Shown: one piece after another, positions 24,759-32,167 of the stretch | Layout of the letters: each line of letters opens with the position of its first letter | How positions within the stretch are numbered: position 1 is the stretch's first letter | DNA from: BOG-908 sp963751795 | GTDB lineage: Bacteria > Pseudomonadota > Alphaproteobacteria > Acetobacterales > Acetobacteraceae | Assembly: GCA_963751795.1 (NCBI GenBank) | Contig: CAVVVI010000002.1 | Span: forward strand, 558,001 to 622,000 | Direction: 5' to 3' | DNA: 64,000 bases | Translations under genes and position numbers: made by a program | Notes under the pieces: model-generated | What the model was told of the DNA's origin: nothing | What the model saw: only the letters and a program-made list of their open reading frames with translations | The model's database searches: none

Positions 24759-26222
24759 ATGAGTGGAACGAAGGGCGCACTGACCCAGATGGACGACGAG
24801 GACGAGTTCCTGATCCCCTTCGCGCCGCGCGCCGCGCCCCAGTCCGGGCAGCACGCTTCGGCCTACGTCATGACGGCGCCGGGCATCCCGCTTTCAAGCC
24901 TTTCCGCCATGCCGGGGGCCACGGTGTCACTCTCGTCGGACAAGATCCGCACTTCGCCCACGCTGGGCATCGATCACAGCCTGCTCTCCTTCGTCGAAGG
25001 CATCGAACTGGGCGGCCGGCCGACGTCCACCCAGGCCGTCACCCAGTCGCTGAACAACCTGCTCCGCCTGCTGCCGGGCGAAGAGGTGATGGTGCAGGAA
25101 GAAGGCGCCAACGAGGGCGAGGAGCAGGACATGCTCACGCCGCTGTTGCGCGAGACGTCGAAGCACCTGCGCAGCATCGGCCACGTCAACATCGTCGTCG
25201 CCGGCCAGACCGGCGTGGGCAAGAGCAGCCTGGTCAATGCGGTGTTCGGCGAGCAATTCGCCCGCACCGCGGCCGGCGAGCCGGTCACCCAGCGCGCCGA
25301 ATGGTTCTCGTCCACCAAGATCCCGCTGCGCATCCTCGATACCAAGGGTCTCGAGGTGAAGGACTACGCGGGCACGGTCGCCGATCTGCGCGCCGAGATC
25401 GAAGCCTGCCGGACGATGACGGACGCCAAGGACCAGCTGCATATCGGCTGGCTGTGCATCGCGGCCCCGAGCAGCCGCGTGCAGGAAGCCGAGCTGGACG
25501 TGCTGCGCGTGCTCAACGCCTACAACATCCCGGCCATCGTCGTGCTGACCAAATACGACGAGGACGAGGAATTCGTCGAAATCGTCGATCAGATCCTCAC
25601 CAGCCACGGCATCCAGCGCCACGCCATCGTTCCGGTGCGCGCGCTGACCAAGCCGAAGCGCCCTTCATACGGCCTGTCGGACCTGGTGGTCTCCACCTTC
25701 CAGGCGCTGCCCACCGCGCATCGCGCTGCCTTCGCCGCCGCGCAGAAGATCAACCTCGACCTCAACAAGAAGACGGCCGACGAATACGTCATGGCCGCCG
25801 CCGCCGCGGCTGCCGCGGCCGCCGTGGTGCCGATCCCGCTGGCCGACGCGCTGTCGCTGGCGCCGATCCAGACCGGCATGCTGGTGGGCGTCTCCGGCGC
25901 GTTCGGGCTGGAGCTGGACCGCCAGGCGATCCTGCAGCTGCTCACCACCGTGCTCGGCTGCGTGGCGCTCTCGGTCGCCGGCCGCTGGGCCGTCGGCTCG
26001 GCACTGAAGCTGATCCCCGGCCCCGGCTCGGTGATCGGCGGCATCCTCAACGCCAGCGTGGCCGGCAGCCTGACGCTGACGCTGGGCCGCATCTACATCG
26101 CGTTCCTCACCGCCTTCATCCAGGAAAACGGCCGCGTGCCGCTGGCCGACGAGATCGTGGCAACGTTCCCCACCTATTACCGCACCTACGCCAAGCAGAA
26201 GGCCGCGGCGAAGGCGGCCTAA
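24759..26222 (+). CDS. Large GTPase fused to a DUF697 membrane domain
   Basis: A 487-residue protein in three parts. Residues 1-130 are a polar, acidic N-terminal region. Residues about 140-320 form a TRAFAC GTPase: G1 GQTGVGKSS (149-157), G3 DTKG (194-197), G4 LTKYD (263-267). Residues about 330-470 form a DUF697-type membrane domain, with an Ala-only run and hydrophobic helices (VVPIPLADALSLAPIQTGML, GCVALSVAGRWAVG, SVIGGILNASVAG). The role is unknown; GTPase-DUF697 fusions are membrane-associated GTPases. GAGG at 24747-24750 supports ATG 24759. It is functionally reminiscent of the split YcjX-YcjF pair at 4767-6952. Confidence 0.78.
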   Translation: MSGTKGALTQMDDEDEFLIPFAPRAAPQSGQHASAYVMTAPGIPLSSLSAMPGATVSLSSDKIRTSPTLGIDHSLLSFVEGIELGGRPTSTQAVTQSLNNLLRLLPGEEVMVQEEGANEGEEQDMLTPLLRETSKHLRSIGHVNIVVAGQTGVGKSSLVNAVFGEQFARTAAGEPVTQRAEWFSSTKIPLRILDTKGLEVKDYAGTVADLRAEIEACRTMTDAKDQLHIGWLCIAAPSSRVQEAELDVLRVLNAYNIPAIVVLTKYDEDEEFVEIVDQILTSHGIQRHAIVPVRALTKPKRPSYGLSDLVVSTFQALPTAHRAAFAAAQKINLDLNKKTADEYVMAAAAAAAAAAVVPIPLADALSLAPIQTGMLVGVSGAFGLELDRQAILQLLTTVLGCVALSVAGRWAVGSALKLIPGPGSVIGGILNASVAGSLTLTLGRIYIAFLTAFIQENGRVPLADEIVATFPTYYRTYAKQKAAAKAA

Positions 26223-26234
26223 GCGGGCAGGAGC

Positions 26235-26253
26235 CTCCGGTCTCGCCGGAGGT
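26235..26253. terminator. Perfect GC hairpin after the GTPase gene
   Basis: CCTCCGG (26235-26241) pairs with CCGGAGG (26247-26253) over a 5-base loop, 12 bases after the GTPase stop and before a convergent gene. There is no T-run. Confidence 0.5.
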
Positions 26254-26282
26254 CAGCGCTACGGCGCCTGCCTCGATGACCG

Positions 26283-26477
26283 CTAGACGTCGTCGGGCGA
26301 GAGGATCCGCACCTCCTCGGCCGCACGCTCGTGCAGGGCAGCCTCGGCTTCCAGCGTCTTGGGAAACCGCGATCGCCGCGCCTGCACCATGGTCTGCTTG
26401 GCCTTGGCCGCGTGCCACTGGCTCACCGCCAGGATCGCCGCTTCCCACCCGCGCCGGTATTCGGCCTCGTCAACCAT
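26283..26477 (-). CDS. Small conserved-looking hypothetical protein
   Basis: A 64-residue soluble, helical protein (MVDEAEYRRGWEAAILAVSQ at the start; RFPKTLEAEAALHERAAEEV near the end). It is charged, with no signal peptide or motif I recognise. Codon use and the absence of a better frame on either strand support a real gene. It lies 77 bases downstream of the efeB stop on the same strand and could be the last gene of that operon. Function unknown. Confidence 0.6.
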   Translation of the reverse strand: MVDEAEYRRGWEAAILAVSQWHAAKAKQTMVQARRSRFPKTLEAEAALHERAAEEVRILSPDDV

Positions 26478-26554
26478 CGTCGCTCGCCCCCTTCACGGCC
26501 GCACCCGCCCGGCACGGCGCCGCCGGGCCGGTATCGCAGCGCGCCGCCGCCGCG

Positions 26555-27796
26555 TCACGCCCACAGCGCGCCGCCGATCACCCCGCCCGGCGGCACACCC
26601 GGCGGCACCGCGAACAGCGCGCTGCCGGTGTGGGTGACGAACTGGTTCAGCATGTCGAACTTCGCCATGCGCTCGAAGATGCGGCAGAACTGCGCGCGCG
26701 GGTCTTTCTGGTAGGCGATGAACAGCAGCCCGGCATCGTATTCCAGCGCCTGCCGCCAGGGCGGCCAGCGTTCGGCGGTGAAGCTCAGGCCATCGTTGTA
26801 GCTGTAGCCGCGGCGAAAGATGCGCGCCTGGCTCACCGCCGCGCTCGCCAGCCGAATATGTGCGTTCTCGGCGATCACGGGGTTGCCGTCCGGGTCGCTG
26901 GCCGCGAAATCCGCGCTGTCGTGCTCGCCATGTGCGCCCAGCGGCGCGCCTGCCGCCTTGCTGCGCCCCATCGTCCGCTCCTGGAAACCGGCCGGCGTGC
27001 GATCCCAATGCTCCAGCGCGATGCGGATGCGGCGCGCCACCAGGTAGCTGCCGCCCACCATCCAGCCCGGCCCCTCCGCGCCGGCCCACACCACATCGTC
27101 CATGTCGGCCGGGCTGTCCGGGCGCGGGTTGTTGCTCCCGTCGCGGAAGCCCATCAGGTTGCGCGGCGTCTGCGCCCCCGCCTGGCCGGGCGCCTGCGGC
27201 ATGAAGCCGGCCTGCGCCCAGCGCAGCCCGGCCACGCCATCGGCCAGCCGGGCCAGCTGACGGATGGCATGAAAGGCGACCTGCGCATCGTCGGCACAGG
27301 CCTGCACGCCGAGGTCGCCGCCGCACCGCGCCGGCTGCAGCTGGTCGCCGGTAAAGCGCGGCAGTTCGGCCAGCGCCGCCGGCCGCCGCGCCGCCAGCCC
27401 GAAGCGGTCCTGGCCGTCGCGCATGAACAAAGTGGGGCCAAAGCCGAAGGTGAGCGTCAGCCGCGCCGGCGCCATGCCGGCAACCTCGCCGGAATCGGCC
27501 GCGTCCGCCGGCGCGCCGGCCATCAGCCGGGCGGCTGCCGCCGTCCAGCGCGCCATCAGCGCAGCCAGCCCGGCCCGCCCGGTGGCGGTCACGTCGAATG
27601 CGGCAAAATAGGTGTGGGCCTGCTGCGGTGTGGCGATGCCGGCCTGGTGCGCGCCATGGAACGCCACCGCCGCGTCTGCCACCGCCGGCACCGCGGCCCG
27701 CGCCGGGGCAGGGCGCAGGGCCGTGGCGGCAGCCGCGGCGGCCAGGCCGGCCGAGGCGCCCAGGAAGCTGCGGCGGGCCTGCATCGGGCAGCTCAT
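26555..27796 (-). CDS. efeB: Dye-decolorizing (DyP) peroxidase, EfeB-like, Tat-exported
   Basis: A 413-residue heme peroxidase. The N-terminus ARRSFLGASAGLAAAAAATA is a twin-arginine signal. Family features are FGFGPTLF, the distal aspartate motif GFRDGSNNP, the heme-ligand histidine in NAHIRLA, and RRGYSYNDG ... GLLFIAYQKDP. EfeB partners usually include EfeU and EfeO for ferrous iron uptake, but neither is present; instead it is coupled by a four-base overlap to the beta-propeller gene upstream. The role may be peroxidative rather than iron transport. The ATG is at 27796. Confidence 0.88.
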   Translation of the reverse strand: MSCPMQARRSFLGASAGLAAAAAATALRPAPARAAVPAVADAAVAFHGAHQAGIATPQQAHTYFAAFDVTATGRAGLAALMARWTAAAARLMAGAPADAADSGEVAGMAPARLTLTFGFGPTLFMRDGQDRFGLAARRPAALAELPRFTGDQLQPARCGGDLGVQACADDAQVAFHAIRQLARLADGVAGLRWAQAGFMPQAPGQAGAQTPRNLMGFRDGSNNPRPDSPADMDDVVWAGAEGPGWMVGGSYLVARRIRIALEHWDRTPAGFQERTMGRSKAAGAPLGAHGEHDSADFAASDPDGNPVIAENAHIRLASAAVSQARIFRRGYSYNDGLSFTAERWPPWRQALEYDAGLLFIAYQKDPRAQFCRIFERMAKFDMLNQFVTHTGSALFAVPPGVPPGGVIGGALWA

Positions 27797-28941
27797 CGCG
27801 CGTGGCCCAGCATCAGCGTGTTCACGTCATCCATCACGTAATAAAAACCCTTGTTGTCGGGCGTCATGGCAATGCCGAACAGATCGCCGTTGCCGGGCGG
27901 CGACTGCGCCTGATCGTTGTTGATCCATTGCGCGTAGATCTGCTTGCCGGCCACCGGATCAACCTCCACCAGCCGGCCATCCTTGCCGTTGCACACCAGC
28001 AGATGGCCCTGCGGCGTCATCGCCATGGCCAGCGGCCAGGAGAGCAGGCCGCCTTGCGTAACCACGCGCCCGGTGCCGGCGCTGTCGGTGCGCGTGCGCG
28101 CCTCCGGGATGGCGGCGATCAGGTTGTCCAGCCCGTCCGTCACATACAGCGTGCCGTCCGGCGCCAGCGCCAGCCCAGTGGGGCCGAGCAGGAAATTGTC
28201 GTAATCGGCCCGCTGCGCAAAGCCGCTGGCGACCACGGTGCGCGACGCCACCACCGGTGGGCGGCCGTCCGGGATCGCGAGCTCCAGCCGCAGCACCGTC
28301 GATCGGTGCAGCACCACGGGCAGGCCGGTCGCCGGATCGAGCACGTGCGGCGAGGGCAGGCCGAACCCCGCCATGCTGACGAACAGCGTGGCCGCGCCGC
28401 CGCGGTCATCGACGGCCATGTTGCCCCATGGGTCGCTGATGGCGGGCCCGGCCCAGGCGGTCACGAACCGACCGGCGCTATCCAGCACGATCAGGCAGCC
28501 CTCGCCCCGCGTGGCCGTGGTGCCGTCCCGGCTCGGCGTGCTGCCCACGATCACCCAGCCGGCGCGCAGCACCGCCATCGCCGTCGATAGTCCCACCCCA
28601 CCCGGGCATTGCGGCAGGGTCTGCGGCAGCCTGGCGAACAGATAGGTCTCGCGCGTGGCCGGCCGGTAGCCGACGATGGTGGTGCCGGTGCCTTGCAGGT
28701 TGGAGATGTTGTTGAAGTTGTCCACGAGCACGTCGTCCTTCTGCAGCCGCCCGGCGGAGACGGGCGAGACCACGACCGCGTAGGGGTTGAGGTCGCCGTT
28801 TTCCGTCACGGTGGACGTCAGCGTCGCGTGGCGGCGCACCGTCTCCAGAAAACCGGCTGGCTGCGCCCTGGCCGCCGGCACCAGCAGCAGCCACGCGGCG
28901 CCCAAGCCTACGGGCAGCCCATTCGGCCTAGAACAGAACAT
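27793..28941 (-). CDS. Exported NHL-like beta-propeller protein
   Basis: A 382-residue exported protein. A signal peptide (GLGAAWLLLVPAARA) precedes repeated propeller strands such as GPTGLALAPDGTLYVTDGLD, SWPLAMAMTPQGHLLVCNGK and LFGIAMTPDNKGFYYVMDD. The pattern of G-[IL]-[AT]-[LM]-x-P-[DQ]-G is that of NHL/SMP-30-type propellers. The ligand is unknown. Its ATG (28941) lies inside the oprB coding end (14-base overlap), and its stop overlaps the efeB ATG by four bases. The three exported proteins are thus made from one coupled mRNA. Confidence 0.78.
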   Translation of the reverse strand: MFCSRPNGLPVGLGAAWLLLVPAARAQPAGFLETVRRHATLTSTVTENGDLNPYAVVVSPVSAGRLQKDDVLVDNFNNISNLQGTGTTIVGYRPATRETYLFARLPQTLPQCPGGVGLSTAMAVLRAGWVIVGSTPSRDGTTATRGEGCLIVLDSAGRFVTAWAGPAISDPWGNMAVDDRGGAATLFVSMAGFGLPSPHVLDPATGLPVVLHRSTVLRLELAIPDGRPPVVASRTVVASGFAQRADYDNFLLGPTGLALAPDGTLYVTDGLDNLIAAIPEARTRTDSAGTGRVVTQGGLLSWPLAMAMTPQGHLLVCNGKDGRLVEVDPVAGKQIYAQWINNDQAQSPPGNGDLFGIAMTPDNKGFYYVMDDVNTLMLGHAR

Positions 28942-30277
28942 TGGTGCGCATCCCCAGCACGAGTTCGTTGCCGATCCTGCGGGCAGGATCGTTCGGATCG
29001 GGCAGGCCGCCGCCGGGGTTGACGACGTATTGCAGGTCCGGCTGCACCTGCCACCAGGGATGCACCTGGATCTGATAGGTCGCCTCCACATACGTCTCGC
29101 CCCCACGCCCGCCCGTGCCCGCAAGCCGGCCAGGATGGGCGTAGCCGAAGCCCAGCCCGACCGTGTCGGCGGCGCGGTGGAACGGGTCGTGATAGACAAT
29201 GCCCCCATCCAGGCTGAGATCGGCCACGCTGCGGTTGGCCTCAGGCGTGCCGACGACGCGGCCGAACAGGCTGACGGCGCGGTTGGGATTGCGCCCATCG
29301 CGCCAGATCATCTGGTCGGCGACGGCGTAGAGCGCGTATTCGCCGCCATGCCGCGTGACAGCCGGCCCGGCCGGGCTCGCGCTGTCGAACAGCACGCCCA
29401 GCCGGTAAGTGTGGCCGAGCGGCGCGCCCTCGCCCGGCATCACCAGCGCGCCCACGGCGGGGTAGGCGTATTGCACCTCGACCACGCCGAACGTGCCGCC
29501 GCGCAGCGGGAACAGCGCGCCGGTGGCGTTGGCCCGCTGCGGGTCGGCGGCGCTGGCGGTCGCCGGATTGCCGTCGAACACGCCGGCCAGCAACGTGAGG
29601 GCATTGACCGGGCGCCAGCGCAGCCGCGCGCCGAGATTGGCGAGCGGGTAGGCCGGACCGCCGCCGGGCAGATCCACCGAAGGCACCAGCGGCCAGCCGA
29701 AGGCGGTGTTGACGAAGAAGGCGCCGTTCGCGTTCACGATGAACTCCTGGTCCACGCTCTGCTGGCCCAGCTTGATGTCGGCCCGGTCCTCGTCGAGGAA
29801 TTTCTGGTCGAACCAAGCCTCCCACAGCCGCGTGGCGCGATCCGCTTCGATGCCGCTGGCGGTTTGCAGGCTGGCCAGGTTGTCGGCGCTGAGGTTGCGG
29901 CCATGGATCTGCAGCGCACTGACATTCAGCAGGCCGCCATACCAGCCTCCGGCACGCTGCGTGTCGAGCTGCAGGATCGCCTGCGTCAGCCCGTCATAGG
30001 TCACACCGCGATGGGTGCCGCCGGTCGCGTTGCCCAGCACCTCGCTGGTTTCCTGGATGGCCAGCGAAACGCCGTAGCGGGCCAAAGCCGGGCGCAGGCC
30101 GAACAGGTCGCCCAGCAGAAAATTGGTCCGTTGCAGATCGCCGAGCAGGCCGGCCGTCTCGGCGCCCTGCCCGGCATCCAGGCCCGCTTGGATCGGCGTG
30201 GGCAGCGGCGGCGGGGCTGCCCACGCCGATCCGGCCAGCAATACCGGCAGCGCCCAGAAGTTGCGACTAACTCTCAT
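28928..30277 (-). CDS. OprB-family carbohydrate-selective porin
   Basis: A 449-residue outer-membrane protein with a signal peptide (LPVLLAGSAWA). Family features are the LARYGVSLAIQETSEVLGN entry, GLTQAILQLDTQRAGGWYGG, WEAWFDQKFL, DIKLGQQSVDQEFI, and alternating beta-strands to a terminal aromatic residue (NVLF). OprB porins pass sugars or other small hydrophilic solutes. The ATG 30277 is preferred over TTG 30283. It is the first gene of a coupled operon with the propeller and DyP peroxidase genes. Confidence 0.87.
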   Translation of the reverse strand: MRVSRNFWALPVLLAGSAWAAPPPLPTPIQAGLDAGQGAETAGLLGDLQRTNFLLGDLFGLRPALARYGVSLAIQETSEVLGNATGGTHRGVTYDGLTQAILQLDTQRAGGWYGGLLNVSALQIHGRNLSADNLASLQTASGIEADRATRLWEAWFDQKFLDEDRADIKLGQQSVDQEFIVNANGAFFVNTAFGWPLVPSVDLPGGGPAYPLANLGARLRWRPVNALTLLAGVFDGNPATASAADPQRANATGALFPLRGGTFGVVEVQYAYPAVGALVMPGEGAPLGHTYRLGVLFDSASPAGPAVTRHGGEYALYAVADQMIWRDGRNPNRAVSLFGRVVGTPEANRSVADLSLDGGIVYHDPFHRAADTVGLGFGYAHPGRLAGTGGRGGETYVEATYQIQVHPWWQVQPDLQYVVNPGGGLPDPNDPARRIGNELVLGMRTNVLF

Positions 30278-30381
30278 TTGCAAGTTCTAGGCGCGGCAGC
30301 CGCGCGCTGTCAACGCGCTCGCTTGACGGCGCCAAGCCCATCAGGGATCAAGACGGATCACCAACGATTCTGGAACGTCGC

Positions 30382-30789
30382 ATGCACATCCCCCTGGTCA
30401 CCACCGGCTGCGCCGGCCTGCTGGGCCTGATCTTCCTGGTGCTCAGCGCGCGTGTCGTGCAGGGCCGGAATTCGGGCAAGGTGCTGCTGGGCGATGGCGC
30501 AGCCGGGGCAGGCGGCAGCGTCAGCCCGCTGCTGGTGGCCATCCGCAGCCATGCCAACTTTGCCGAATACGTGCCGATCTGCCTGATCCTGATCGGCGGG
30601 CTGGAGCTGCAGGCGGGGCCCACCGTGCTGGTGAAGGTGCTGGCCGCCGTGCTGGTGCTGGCGCGGCTGGCGCACCCGATCGGCATGGGCATGCCCGGCC
30701 CCAACCCGCTGCGCGCGGGCGGCTTCGTCGGCACCATGCTGGTGCTGCTGGTGGCCAGCGTGGCGGCGGTGATCGCGCTGTTCCAGTAG
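30382..30789 (+). CDS. MAPEG family membrane protein
   Basis: A 135-residue integral membrane protein with four predicted helices (LVTTGCAGLLGLIFLVLSA, YVPICLILIGGLELQ, VKVLAAVLVLARLAHPIGMG, GTMLVLLVASVAAVIALF). The family signature is the IRSHANFAEYVPICLI segment plus LARLAHPIGM. The short YecN-like bacterial members of MAPEG are of unknown function; eukaryotic relatives conjugate glutathione or make leukotrienes. The ATG is at 30382. It is divergent from oprB. Confidence 0.88.
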   Translation: MHIPLVTTGCAGLLGLIFLVLSARVVQGRNSGKVLLGDGAAGAGGSVSPLLVAIRSHANFAEYVPICLILIGGLELQAGPTVLVKVLAAVLVLARLAHPIGMGMPGPNPLRAGGFVGTMLVLLVASVAAVIALFQ

Positions 30790-30827
30790 CGCAGGGCCGC
30801 CCGGCAGCGCCGGCCTGGATTGGCCTC

Positions 30828-30992
30828 TCAGCCCTTCCTGGCGTCGTCCTCGCCGCCGTCCGGATGGGCCACCGTCTCGCTGGCGTGGCGCCCGGCATCC
30901 GGCCAGCCCTTGCTCTGCTCCTCGGCAGCGCCGGCCGGCACGCCGTTGATCATGCCGGTATCCTTGTCCGTCACCTGATCGCCATCCTGCAT
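30828..30992 (-). CDS. Small acidic hydrophilic protein
   Basis: A 54-residue protein (starts MQDGDQVTDKDTGMINGVPA), rich in Asp, Glu, Gly and Lys with almost no hydrophobic core, so probably intrinsically disordered. AGGGAG eight bases upstream supports the ATG at 30992. I do not recognise the family. It lies just downstream of the aminotransferase gene on the same strand. A spurious ORF cannot be excluded. Confidence 0.5.
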   Translation of the reverse strand: MQDGDQVTDKDTGMINGVPAGAAEEQSKGWPDAGRHASETVAHPDGGEDDARKG

Positions 30993-31036
30993 CGTCGGTC
31001 TCCCTGGCTCGTGCATCGCCAACATGGCGTGCGGCT

Positions 31037-32167
31037 TCAGGTTGCCTGCAACACGGCCTCGGCCACGCGCCGCGCCTGCGCCTCGCCCAGATCGGGGTGC
31101 AGCGGCAGCGCCAGGATGCGGGTGGCCAGGTTTTCGGCCACCGGCAGCGCGCTGCCGCGGTGGTGCGGCGCATAGGCCGGCTGGTGGTGCAGCGGGCGGG
31201 GGTAATAGATGGCCGTCGGCACACCGCCCTGTCGCAGGGCAGCCGCCACGCGGTCGCGCGCGGCTTCGTCCTCCAGCAGGATCGAATACACCGCCCAGGC
31301 GCTGGTGCTGTCGGGCACCCGGGCCGGCGTGGTCACCCGGCCGGCCAGCGCCGCGTCGTACAGATCGGCCAGGCGCGCGCGGGTGGCCAATTCCTCGTCG
31401 AACACGTCCAGCTTGGCCAGCAGGATCGCCGCCTGCAGCGTGTCGAGCCGGCCGTTCATGCCGGTGCGCAGCACCTCGTAGCGCGTGGTGCCTTCGCCAT
31501 GGGTGCGCAGGCTGCGGAACAGCGCCGCCCGCTCGGCCGAGTCGGTCAGCAGTGCCCCGCCGTCGCCGTAGCCGCCCAGCGGCTTGCTGGGGAAGAAGCT
31601 GATGGCGGTGGCGTCGCCCTGGGTGCCCAGCTTGCGGCCCGAGAGGCTTGCGCCGAAGCTCTGGGCGCAATCGTCGAGCAAATAGAGGTCCTCGCGTTCG
31701 GCGATCGCGCGCAACGCCGGCCAGGGGGCGGGCTGGCCGAATAGATCCACGCCGACGATGGCGCGCGGCCGCAGCACGCCCTCCGCCCGCACCGAGGCGA
31801 TGCGCCGGGCGAGGTCGTCCGGGTCGATCTGGAAGGTGCGCGGGTCGGTGTCCACGAATACCGGGGTGGCGCCCAGCACCAGCGGCACCTCGGCGGTGGC
31901 GGTGTAGGTGAAGGCGGGCAGGAACACGGCGTGGCCGCGGCCGATGCCCTCCGCCATCATGGCGATCTGCAGCGCATCGGTGCCGGAGCTGACCGCCACG
32001 CAATGGGCGGCACCCGCATAGGCGGCAAGCCGGGCTTCCAGCTCGGCCACCTCCGGCCCCAGCACGAACTGGCAATGGGCCAGCACGGCCTCCAGCCGCG
32101 CCCGCAGCGCCGGCCCGATCCGGCGCTGCTGCGCCTTGAGGTCGAGGAAGGTGACGGGCTCGGTCAT
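31037..32167 (-). CDS. DegT/DnrJ/EryC1/StrS sugar aminotransferase
   Basis: A 376-residue PLP enzyme of nucleotide-sugar biosynthesis. The N-terminal TEPVTFLDLKAQQRRIGPAL is typical of the WbpE/WecE-like group. PLP residues are AVSSGTDALQIA (phosphate loop), the D in LYLLDDCAQSFGA, and the Schiff-base lysine K195 in SFFPSKPLGGYGDGG. It would transfer an amino group to a keto sugar nucleotide. The start ATG overlaps the stop of the upstream dehydratase gene by four bases, so the two act in one pathway. Confidence 0.92.
   Translation of the reverse strand: MTEPVTFLDLKAQQRRIGPALRARLEAVLAHCQFVLGPEVAELEARLAAYAGAAHCVAVSSGTDALQIAMMAEGIGRGHAVFLPAFTYTATAEVPLVLGATPVFVDTDPRTFQIDPDDLARRIASVRAEGVLRPRAIVGVDLFGQPAPWPALRAIAEREDLYLLDDCAQSFGASLSGRKLGTQGDATAISFFPSKPLGGYGDGGALLTDSAERAALFRSLRTHGEGTTRYEVLRTGMNGRLDTLQAAILLAKLDVFDEELATRARLADLYDAALAGRVTTPARVPDSTSAWAVYSILLEDEAARDRVAAALRQGGVPTAIYYPRPLHHQPAYAPHHRGSALPVAENLATRILALPLHPDLGEAQARRVAEAVLQAT

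Noticed and set aside
28787..30430. A 547-codon open frame antisense to the oprB operon
   Set aside because: Antisense shadow of oprB, which has a signal peptide, porin motifs and coupled neighbours.
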